The notes below the pieces were generated by a model. That model did not search any database. It was not told the origin of the DNA and worked only from the letters and a program-made list of their open reading frames with translations. A program made the translations under genes and the position numbers. DNA of 64,000 bases, taken from Sandaracinobacteroides hominis. GTDB lineage: Bacteria; Pseudomonadota; Alphaproteobacteria; Sphingomonadales; Sphingomonadaceae. The stretch's first letter is position 1, and each line of letters starts with the position of its first letter. Location: the NCBI RefSeq assembly GCF_016464365.1, contig NZ_JADCUC010000006.1:186001-250000 (forward strand). Reading direction: 5' to 3'. Positions 49,834 to 56,288 of this stretch are shown here, in pieces.

Positions 49834-49904
49834 TCCGGGGACATTCTTAAATTCCGGAAATTCCGGGGACAGGGAAATTCCGGGGACAGTATACTTATTC
49901 CTCC
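49834..49904. repeat. GGGGACAGTATACTT-type repeat scar at the island end
   Basis: Tandem imperfect copies of AATTCCGGGGACA, the last continuing AGTATACTTATTCC. This wording is familiar from ends next to IS200-like/REP-associated (Y1) transposase genes. No transposase is left. It lies between the PIN gene and the first ParE toxin, at the right edge of the AT-rich island, so it may mark an old insertion junction. Confidence 0.55.
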
Positions 49905-49907
49905 CGC

Positions 49908-50192
49908 CTACGGCCACCTCCGCCGCCCATCCACAATCGCCACGATATCCACTACCTCAGGAACAGCCTGTCGATACACAATCCGGTAGGGCAGCCCCGC
50001 CACCGTAAGCTCCCGCGTGCCAGCCACATCTCCGGCATGCCCCAGCTTCGGAAACTGCCCCAGCATCATAACGGTCTGGCGAATTCGCGAAACTACCCGC
50101 GCTGCTGCGGCCGGGTCATCCACCCGTATCCACGCTTCGATTGCCAGCAAATCCGCCCGAGCGCCGGGCGAAAACTCAATCCTCAAGCCCAA
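49908..50192 (-). CDS. ParE/RelE-family toxin
   Basis: A 94-residue toxin. FSPGARADLLAIEAWIRVDDPAAAARVVSRIRQTVMML is the helical hairpin and LPYRIVYRQAVPEVVDIVAIVDGRRRW the C-terminal strand pair of the RelE/ParE fold. The absence of clear catalytic residues favours ParE (gyrase poison). The start is a TTG at 50192 overlapping the antitoxin gene by 17 bases, so the antitoxin is made first, as expected. Confidence 0.88.
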   Translation of the reverse strand: MGLRIEFSPGARADLLAIEAWIRVDDPAAAARVVSRIRQTVMMLGQFPKLGHAGDVAGTRELTVAGLPYRIVYRQAVPEVVDIVAIVDGRRRWP

Positions 50193-50349
50193 GTTCGCGC
50201 CACACCTGTTCGGCCGGGATCATCTTATGGCGGTCATCGCAATCTGCCAAGGCCCGCTCCACCTTCGCTCGTTTCCAGGCATCATAGCCAGCCTCTTTAG
50301 GCCCGGCGACATCGCTGATCTTCTCGCGCAAGGGAACATCGGCTTTCAT
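50176..50349 (-). CDS. antitoxin of the ParE-type module
   Basis: A 57-residue acidic/basic-mixed protein (MKADVPLREKISDVAG ... KMIPAEQVWRELGLED) encoded directly upstream of and overlapping the toxin. Size and the C-terminal amphipathic helix with the motif IPAEQVWREL fit the toxin-binding part of antitoxins like ParD/RelB-type partners. A dispersed structured repeat begins 21 bp upstream, in the promoter region. Confidence 0.75.
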   Translation of the reverse strand: MKADVPLREKISDVAGPKEAGYDAWKRAKVERALADCDDRHKMIPAEQVWRELGLED

Positions 50350-50369
50350 GCTCAAACTCTACAACAAAC

Positions 50370-50540
50370 GCGGCCGGCGGCAAAGCCGCCGAGTCCGCTG
50401 AAAGAGCCAGAATGAACCAGAAGAAAGGTTGCGGGCCAAGCCCGCTCGTCGGACGGGTTCGTGGATGGTAATCCACGCCCCGCCGGCCGGGCTTGCGCGG
50501 ACTCGCGCGTTTTGCTGCGCAAAAGCGTCGGCCGCTTCAG
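50370..50540 (+). repeat. structured dispersed repeat, copy B
   Basis: Homologous to 17942-18113, same order of four hairpins (GGCGGC/GCCGCC, GCGGGC/GCCCGC, GTGGAT/ATCCAC, GTTTTGC/GCAAAAG). It lies upstream of the antitoxin gene. The remaining part of the 735-bp gap to 51086 holds two copies of CTGTCCTACAC (50546 and 50611) and a GCGCCCGC hairpin but no gene that I trust. Confidence 0.8.
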
Positions 50541-50833
50541 CCCTGTCCTACACGCTGTCTTCCTGTCACACCCATCCAATGCAAAGGCCGCAGAGCGCGA
50601 AAAATTCCCCTGTCCTACACAAGTCCGCTTCGCTATCCGCGCGCCCGCAGGCGCGGGCGCCCATGCACAGGAGTCAGTGGGAAGTTTGTGAACTTTGCCT
50701 GGGTAAAACTCCAGCGGGCCTGTTCTTCGACCACGCTCGGCGCCCCGAAGATGAACCAATGGGATTCCTTCTCCGGCGGCCGGCCAACAGGATAGACGAC
50801 CGGCTTCCCGGAAATCGCCAGCCAATTCGTTTA

Positions 50834-50841
50834 ATGGTTAA
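50834..50841 (-). promoter_or_regulatory. possible CtrA half-site upstream of a PEP-CTERM gene
   Basis: ATGGTTAA, the reverse complement of the CtrA 8-mer TTAACCAT, in the AT-rich stretch TTTAATGGTTAATCACAATC. It lies about 250 bp before the gene at 51086. One 8-mer can occur by chance. Confidence 0.3.
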
Positions 50842-51085
50842 TCACAATCAGCAAATTGACACCGGTTTCGCCCCAATTTAGCCAGTTTCCCAGATGTCGG
50901 GCTCAGCCTGGCTCACCTGGCGTCGATGTAAATGTTGCGTAGCGGAGAGGGGCAACTCCCGGCTTGTCGCTGGCCAGTGCCCCGCTGGAGGTTCCGAAGT
51001 TGGTGCAGCGCCCCAACTTCCCGCCTTCAGGGTTAACGCGCCCGGCGCAATTGCGGGAAACTTCAACATCCGAGGAGGGCCGGAT

Positions 51086-51409
51086 ATGATGAAATTGAAT
51101 CTAGCAGCATTCGCATTGCTCGCCGCCGCAGTCGCAGCCCCGGCACAAGCCGGTCTGAACGGCACCACCGTTTCGGCAGTCTATAATTTCCCCAACTATG
51201 GCGATGACTATCCCTTCGCCAGCGAAAGTCCGGGCAGCTTCATCGTCGGCGCCGGCGTCGAAAGCACGGTAAATGTTGAGGACGTGACCTTCATCACCGT
51301 CGACTTCACCGACAACGGCCTCACCGAACCCGCCACCTGGGCGATGCTGATCGCCGGCTTCGGCCTGGTCGGTGGTGCGCTGCGCCGCCGCCGTCCTGTC
51401 GCTACCTGA
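51086..51409 (+). CDS. small PEP-CTERM secreted protein
   Basis: A 107-residue protein: signal peptide (LAAFALLAAAVAAPAQA), about 60 residues of beta-type sequence (NGTTVSAVYNFPNYGDDYPF, IVGAGVESTVNVEDVTF), and the sorting tail EPATWAMLIAGFGLVGGALRRRR of the sphingomonad type. GAGGAGG precedes the ATG. It is shortened compared with usual PEP-CTERM proteins: the beta domain ends after FITVDFTDNGL, so it may be a truncated relative of a longer form. Confidence 0.85.
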   Translation: MMKLNLAAFALLAAAVAAPAQAGLNGTTVSAVYNFPNYGDDYPFASESPGSFIVGAGVESTVNVEDVTFITVDFTDNGLTEPATWAMLIAGFGLVGGALRRRRPVAT

Positions 51410-51426
51410 TTCAATGGGGGAGGGGG

Positions 51427-51855
51427 CTACTCCTCCCCTGCAATCGCCGCCAGCTGCTTGCGCAGCCCGGCCAGCCATTCCCGCAGGATCTTGATCCAGC
51501 CGCGCAGCTTCTGCAGCAGGTCGCCCGATGTCAGCGTGGCACCGCGCGCATCCGCCACCTGAACAAAGCGGTCCAGCTGCTCCAGCATGGAATCCAAAAG
51601 CTCCACCCGCCGCGACGCCGACCACAGCGCAGAGTCCTCGAACGCACCGTCGCGCAGGTCGTTCAGTTCCCGCGCAGCCTGCGCCGAGATCTTCCGCATG
51701 CGGCCCGTCAGGGCGTCCACATCCTCGAACAGCCCATACTGCCCCGACATGCCCTGAAAACTTTCAAGCTCGGAGGTGAAGACCTTGTCCAGCACCTTCT
51801 GAAAGCCGGAAAAATCCGCCGCCGCGACTTCCAGCGGCCTTACGATCTCGTTCAT
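51427..51855 (-). CDS. helical hypothetical protein
   Basis: A 142-residue, entirely helical cytoplasmic protein (SGFQKVLDKVFTSELESF, DVDALTGRMRKISAQAARELNDLRD, SRRVELLDSMLEQLDRFVQVAD, LQKLRGWIKILREWLAGLRKQLAAIAG). No family recognised. The start at 51855 (MNEIVRPLEVAAADF) is the first Met after the parDE module upstream, 37 bp away; it may be the third gene of that module. Confidence 0.6.
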   Translation of the reverse strand: MNEIVRPLEVAAADFSGFQKVLDKVFTSELESFQGMSGQYGLFEDVDALTGRMRKISAQAARELNDLRDGAFEDSALWSASRRVELLDSMLEQLDRFVQVADARGATLTSGDLLQKLRGWIKILREWLAGLRKQLAAIAGEE

Positions 51856-51892
51856 TCCCACCTCATCAGAACGGGTTGTTTCCCCGTCTATG

Positions 51893-52180
51893 TCAGGCGG
51901 AAACGCTCTCGGCCAGCACCCGCAGCACGATAATGCCGTCGCCGTCGATCTCATAGTAGATGGTGTGGCGCCGGAACGGCAGGCTGCGCGTCCGGTCATC
52001 GATCGCCGGCTCTGCCCGGCCGTTCATCGGCTGCCGCGACAGCTGTTCCAGCTCTTCCTTCAGCCCGTCGCAATAATGGCGGGCGGTTTCCTCGCCAAAG
52101 AAGCGGAATTCATGCGCCATCTCGGCGAAGATCTCTCCAAGATCCCGCTCGGCCCGGATCGTCAGTTTCAGCGCGCTCAT
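51893..52180 (-). CDS. parE: ParE-family toxin, second module
   Basis: A 95-residue toxin of the ParE/RelE fold: LKLTIRAERDLGEIFAEMAHEFRFFGEETARHYCDGLKEELEQL (helix hairpin), RSLPFRRHTIYYEIDGDGIIVLRVL (strand end). Its ATG overlaps the antitoxin stop by four bases. Members inhibit DNA gyrase. A separate module from the one at 49908; the two toxins are clearly different in sequence. Confidence 0.88.
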   Translation of the reverse strand: MSALKLTIRAERDLGEIFAEMAHEFRFFGEETARHYCDGLKEELEQLSRQPMNGRAEPAIDDRTRSLPFRRHTIYYEIDGDGIIVLRVLAESVSA

Positions 52181-52521
52181 GCCGCCAGCTTCCGGTCGGT
52201 TGCACGCGACAAAATGCCCTCCAGCGAAACGAGCGAAATACCCCCTTCGCGGCCCTGCCGGATCGCGTCCCGCAGCTCCTCCAGGTGGGCATTCGGCGCC
52301 TGCGACACCCATTGTGCCAGTATCGACTCCGGGTCGCGCATGGATATGCCGCTGTCCCGCGCCTCGGCAATCGCCTGCTGACGCCGTTCCGCTGCATCCA
52401 ATCGCAATTTGTCTTCGCTAATAAGTTGAGCAAGATAAGTGCCGATGCTCGCAACCCGCCCCAACGCGACTTGTGTCTCGCACCATGCAACTAAATGCTC
52501 AGGAAGTGAAAATTGACCCAT
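52177..52521 (-). CDS. parD: ParD-like ribbon-helix-helix antitoxin
   Basis: A 114-residue antitoxin. The start GQFSLPEHLVAWCETQVALGRVASIGTYLAQLISED is the ParD DNA-binding fold (strand FSLPEHL, then the helix with GRVAS and YLAQLI). The rest is a helical toxin-wrapping tail. ParD neutralises the toxin and represses its own promoter. The tail is longer than usual (ParD is about 80 residues), with a second helical unit (LEELRDAIRQGREGGISLVSLEGILSRA). Confidence 0.85.
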   Translation of the reverse strand: MGQFSLPEHLVAWCETQVALGRVASIGTYLAQLISEDKLRLDAAERRQQAIAEARDSGISMRDPESILAQWVSQAPNAHLEELRDAIRQGREGGISLVSLEGILSRATDRKLAA

Positions 52522-52689
52522 ATTTCGAACCTCTTGCGCTGCACTTTCCGTAATGGTGATTCAAAGTCAACGGGTGGGTCTGCCGTGTTAACCACTTACC
52601 TGAAGGTGCTGAAAGTCTGTGTCGTTCCGGCAATCAATTTCAACTGTAGGCTATTGAACTTGCGGCGCCGTTCCGGCACCCCGTCTGAC

Positions 52690-54903
52690 ATGAAGTTCAT
52701 CCTTGCCGCTGCTGCCATGGTGCTCGCTGCCACCCCCGCCCTTGCCCAATCGGATAGCCCGCCCATGCTCACGCTCGACCGCCTTTTCGCCAACCCGCCG
52801 CTGCTCGGCACGCCGCCCCGCGCCCTGACCATCGCGCCGGATGGCCGGCATATTGCCTGGTTGCAGTCGCGCGCGGACGACCAGCTGCGCTTCGACCTGT
52901 GGGTGGAGGAAATCGCCACCGGCAAGCGCCGCATGGCGGTGGACAGCCTGGCCATGTCCTCCGGCCCCGCCAACCTCTCCGAAGCGGAGCTGATGCGCCG
53001 GGAGCGGGCGCGCATCGCCTCGTCCAAGGGCCTGGTCGAATATCATTGGGCGCCGGACGGTCGTTCGCTCCTTACGCCGCTCGACGGCGACATCTGGCTG
53101 ACGCCGCTCGATGGAAAACCCCGCCGCCTGACCAATACGGCCTCCTCCGAGCTGGATGCGAAGCTGTCGCCGCGGGGCACGCACGCGAGCTTCGTTCGCG
53201 ATCAGAACCTTGTCGTCCTCGACCTGGCCACGGGCAAGGAAGCCGCTCTCACCACCGCCGGCGGCGGCCTTGTCAGCTATGGCCTCGCCGAGTTCGTGGC
53301 GCAGGAGGAAATGCACCGGATGACGGGGCAATGGTGGGCGCCCGACGATCGGCGGATTGCCATTGCCCGCGTGGACGAGACGCCGGTGAAAGTCGCGGTG
53401 CGGTCTGCAATCGGCGCCGAAGGCACCCGCGTGACCGAGCAGCGCTACCCCTTTGCCGGCACGCCGAACGCCCTCGTCAGCCTGGAAATCCATGCGCTGG
53501 ACGGAAGTGCGCCGGTTCAGGTCGATCTGGGCAGCGATCCCGACATCTACCTTGCGCGGGTAAACTGGCTGAACGCCGACCAGCTGATCGTGCAGCGCCA
53601 ATCCCGCGACCAGAAGCGGCTGGACCTGCTGCTGGTGGAGGCGGCCACCGGCAAGTCCCGTATCCTGTTCAGCGAAATCTCGCCTGTCTGGATCGATCTG
53701 CACGACAGCCTGCGGCCTCTCGCGGACGGCAAGCGCTTCCTCTGGGCCTCGGAACGCTCAGGCCAGCGCCATCTCTATCTGTGGGATGGCAAGGCGCTGC
53801 AGCCGGTTACGCAGGGCGACTGGTCGGTTGGCGAACTGCTTGCGGTCAACGAAACCACCGGCAAACTGCTGTTCACGGGCTTTCGCGAAACGCCCATCGA
53901 AAAGTCTCTCTATCGGGTGAACCTGAGCGGCGGCGAGCCCGAGCGGCTGACCCAGCCCGGCGGCTGGACGGAGAGTGTGTCCGACAAGCAGGGCACGGCG
54001 CTGCTGCTCACCCGCTCCACGCCCACCATTCCGCCGATGGTGCTGCTGGCGACCACCGACGGCGACCCGCTGAACATCCGGCGCGAGATTACGGCGACCG
54101 ACTTTCCCTATGCCGCCAGCCTCACCAGCCACATCGCGCCCCGTTATGGAACGCTAAAGGCGGCCGACGGCAAGACCGACCTCCACTATTCTCTGCAGCT
54201 TCCGGTGGGGCTGGCGCCGGGAACGAAGGTGCCGGTCTTCTTCGAGGTTTATGCCGGCCCCGGTGTGCAGCGGGTGCAGCGCGGCTTTGGCAAGCTGATC
54301 CACCAATATCTGTTGCAGCAGGGCTGGGCCGTTTTCCAGGTGGATGGCCGCGGCACGCCCAATCGCGGGACGGCATTTGAGAGCGCCATCTATCGCAAGC
54401 TCGGCTTCCCCGAAGTCGATGACCAGATGGCCGCACTCGACTGGCTGAAGCAACAGGGCTTTGCCGATCCGAAGCGCATTGCCGTCTATGGCTGGTCCTA
54501 TGGCGGCTATATGGTGCAGCGGCTGATGACGAAATATCCGACCGCCTTCGCGGCAGGCATTTCGGGCGCTCCGGTTACCGACTGGACGCTTTATGACACG
54601 CACTATACCGAGCGGTATCTGGGCAATCCGGCGACGGACAGGGCGCCCTATACAGCCTCCGACGTGACGCTGGATGCGGCAAAGCTGGAACGGCCGCTGC
54701 TGATCGTGCACGGTCTTGCCGACGACAATGTCGTTTTCGACCATAGCGTACGGATGATCGCCGCCCTGCAGAAGGCCGGCAAGCCGTTCGAGCTGATGGT
54801 CTATCCGGGGCAGGGGCACGGTATCCGCGCGCCCGAGCTTGCCGAACATCAGTGGAAGACGATGCTCGATTTCCTGGACCGGACGGTGATCAACGCCAAA
54901 TGA
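52690..54903 (+). CDS. exported dipeptidyl peptidase IV-family serine peptidase (S9B)
   Basis: A 737-residue S9 peptidase: signal peptide (MKFILAAAAMVLAATPALA), propeller domain with the DPP4 segment AEFVAQEEMHRMTGQWWAPDDRRIA (the Glu-Glu pair that binds the substrate amino terminus), and the hydrolase domain with DGRGTPNRG, nucleophile Ser in GWSYGGYMV, Asp in GLADDNVVF and His in GQGHGI. It removes X-Pro/X-Ala dipeptides in the periplasm. The start is chosen for the signal peptide; a longer frame upstream reads through the divergent TA promoter. Confidence 0.93.
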   Translation: MKFILAAAAMVLAATPALAQSDSPPMLTLDRLFANPPLLGTPPRALTIAPDGRHIAWLQSRADDQLRFDLWVEEIATGKRRMAVDSLAMSSGPANLSEAELMRRERARIASSKGLVEYHWAPDGRSLLTPLDGDIWLTPLDGKPRRLTNTASSELDAKLSPRGTHASFVRDQNLVVLDLATGKEAALTTAGGGLVSYGLAEFVAQEEMHRMTGQWWAPDDRRIAIARVDETPVKVAVRSAIGAEGTRVTEQRYPFAGTPNALVSLEIHALDGSAPVQVDLGSDPDIYLARVNWLNADQLIVQRQSRDQKRLDLLLVEAATGKSRILFSEISPVWIDLHDSLRPLADGKRFLWASERSGQRHLYLWDGKALQPVTQGDWSVGELLAVNETTGKLLFTGFRETPIEKSLYRVNLSGGEPERLTQPGGWTESVSDKQGTALLLTRSTPTIPPMVLLATTDGDPLNIRREITATDFPYAASLTSHIAPRYGTLKAADGKTDLHYSLQLPVGLAPGTKVPVFFEVYAGPGVQRVQRGFGKLIHQYLLQQGWAVFQVDGRGTPNRGTAFESAIYRKLGFPEVDDQMAALDWLKQQGFADPKRIAVYGWSYGGYMVQRLMTKYPTAFAAGISGAPVTDWTLYDTHYTERYLGNPATDRAPYTASDVTLDAAKLERPLLIVHGLADDNVVFDHSVRMIAALQKAGKPFELMVYPGQGHGIRAPELAEHQWKTMLDFLDRTVINAK

Positions 54904-54936
54904 TGTGCGTGTTCGCAATCGGCGCCATGGCGCCGA

Positions 54937-55446
54937 TCAGGCGGCCTTCAGCGCCTCCACCAGCCTTGCCTCCTGCTCCGTCGTCATCGAGGTATTGAGG
55001 ACGCGCGGGTTCCAGGCCTTGATCTCGGCGGTGACTTTGTCGACCGTCACTTCGCGCACCAGCACGAAGAGGGCGGAGGAATTGTTGGGGATGGTTTCGG
55101 CCAGCTTCTTCACGAACTCGTCGTTGACGCCATAGTCCATCAGGCTGCCGGACAGGGCGCCTGCGCCCGCACCGGCGCCGGCGCCGATTGCCATCCCGGC
55201 GAGCGGATTGAGGAACAGCAAACCCACCAGCATGCCCCAGAAGGCGCCGGAAAGCCCGCCCGAGGCTGCACCGAGGCGGGTGAGATTGACGGCCTGCTTG
55301 ATGTGCACCTTGCCCTCCGCGTCGCGCTCCACGACGACGGCATCTTCCAGATCGATCAGGTGCTGCACCTTCAGGCTGCGCACCTTGTTCAGCACTTCGT
55401 CGGCCGATGCGATCCCGTCGAAACCCAACACCACCAGCTGTCCCAT
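54937..55446 (-). CDS. DUF1269 family membrane-associated protein
   Basis: A 169-residue protein. The N-terminal MGQLVVLGFDGIASADEVLNKVRSL with LEDAVVVERDAEGKVHI is the DUF1269 opening; then GGLSGAFWGMLVGLLFLNPLAGMAIGAGAGAGAGALSG forms a Gly/Ala-rich hydrophobic segment; the end (FVKKLAETIPNNSSALFVLVREVTVDKVTAEI) is typical. Function of the family is unknown (often stress induced). The start ATG at 55446 is preceded by GGAGCAAAG. Confidence 0.88.
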   Translation of the reverse strand: MGQLVVLGFDGIASADEVLNKVRSLKVQHLIDLEDAVVVERDAEGKVHIKQAVNLTRLGAASGGLSGAFWGMLVGLLFLNPLAGMAIGAGAGAGAGALSGSLMDYGVNDEFVKKLAETIPNNSSALFVLVREVTVDKVTAEIKAWNPRVLNTSMTTEQEARLVEALKAA

Positions 55447-55558
55447 CGCTTTGCTCCCGGCGAATTTGCGCGCCTGTCGTGCACGCTTCACGTTGTGGTT
55501 GCATGACAGGGCCTGTCGGGCGCAACAATGCGCCAGATCAATTATCGGGGGTTTTCGC

Positions 55559-56113
55559 ATGAACTGGCAGATGCAGACAGTGTTGGCAGGGATCATCGCG
55601 GCGATTGGGCTCTATATTCTGGCAAACCCGGTGTCGGTGACGGCGCTGGTTGCCGGGATCATCCCCTGGCTGCTGGTGGGTGCCGGCGCCATCTATCTTA
55701 TTGCACTGCTGTTGCGCTCGCGGCGGCGGCCGCTGACGATGATCCTGCCGGGGATGGTGGGGGCGCTGCTGGTCTATGCCGGGCTTTCGATGAAGTTCGG
55801 CGATCCGCGCACGGTGGGGCCGGTGGGCGTGCCGTTCCTGCTGGCGCTGCTGCTGGTGGGTGGCGGCATCGCCAAGCTGCTGATGGCGCTGTCGCTGCGG
55901 CAATCGCGCTATTTCCCGATCCTGGCGGCGGCGTCCGGCATTTCCATCGTGATGGGCCTGCTGGTACTGTTCAACTGGGCGGCCGTTTCGGCCGGCTTCC
56001 TTGGCGTGGTGCTGGCGCTGGAGCTGCTGGCGGACGCGGCCTATCTGGCGGCGCTTGCCTTTCGGGATCGCGACAAGGAAGAAGCGAAGGAAGCGCTGGG
56101 CCTGGGCAAATAG
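55559..56113 (+). CDS. HdeD-like (DUF308) membrane protein
   Basis: A 184-residue protein with six hydrophobic helices in three pairs (TVLAGIIAAIGLYILANPVSVT, ALVAGIIPWLLVGAGAIYLIALL, ILPGMVGALLVYAGLSMKF, VPFLLALLLVGGGIAKLLMAL, ILAAASGISIVMGLLVLFN, GFLGVVLALELLADAAYLAAL). The I/L-x-G-x-x-x-L repeats are as in HdeD, linked to acid tolerance in E. coli, though the role here is unknown. The gene is divergent from the DUF1269 gene. Confidence 0.8.
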   Translation: MNWQMQTVLAGIIAAIGLYILANPVSVTALVAGIIPWLLVGAGAIYLIALLLRSRRRPLTMILPGMVGALLVYAGLSMKFGDPRTVGPVGVPFLLALLLVGGGIAKLLMALSLRQSRYFPILAAASGISIVMGLLVLFNWAAVSAGFLGVVLALELLADAAYLAALAFRDRDKEEAKEALGLGK

Positions 56114-56190
56114 GGCAATTGCAAGCCCGGCCGCGGCTTTACCGCCTGTATTTGCGACGAGTGCGCTCGACTCCCCGGCTGCCGGGGCAT

Positions 56191-56198
56191 ATGGTTAA
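56191..56198 (-). promoter_or_regulatory. possible CtrA half-site upstream of the giant-protein operon
   Basis: ATGGTTAA (TTAACCAT on the minus strand), preceded by a GC hairpin (CCCCGGC/GCCGGGG) that may end the HdeD-like message. It is the second such 8-mer I noticed in the window. Distance to the start at 56289 is 91 bp. Confidence 0.3.
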
Positions 56199-56288
56199 CG
56201 CCTGCGCCTTAGGGCTCGCGCGGCATGAACCGCGAGGCGCCAGACCACGTTCAAGTGGCGCTCCTGAAGAGGAGCGTGGGAGGCGGGC

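Noticed and set aside
50176-50192. Toxin start codon annotated as ATG
   Set aside because: The codon is TTG; I keep it because the overlap with the antitoxin and the family alignment support it, but a start farther inside is possible.
50429-50881. Plus-strand frame of 150 codons in the gap before the PEP-CTERM gene
   Set aside because: It runs through the dispersed hairpin repeat and palindromic stretches, lacks a ribosome site, and the product has no structure-like pattern.
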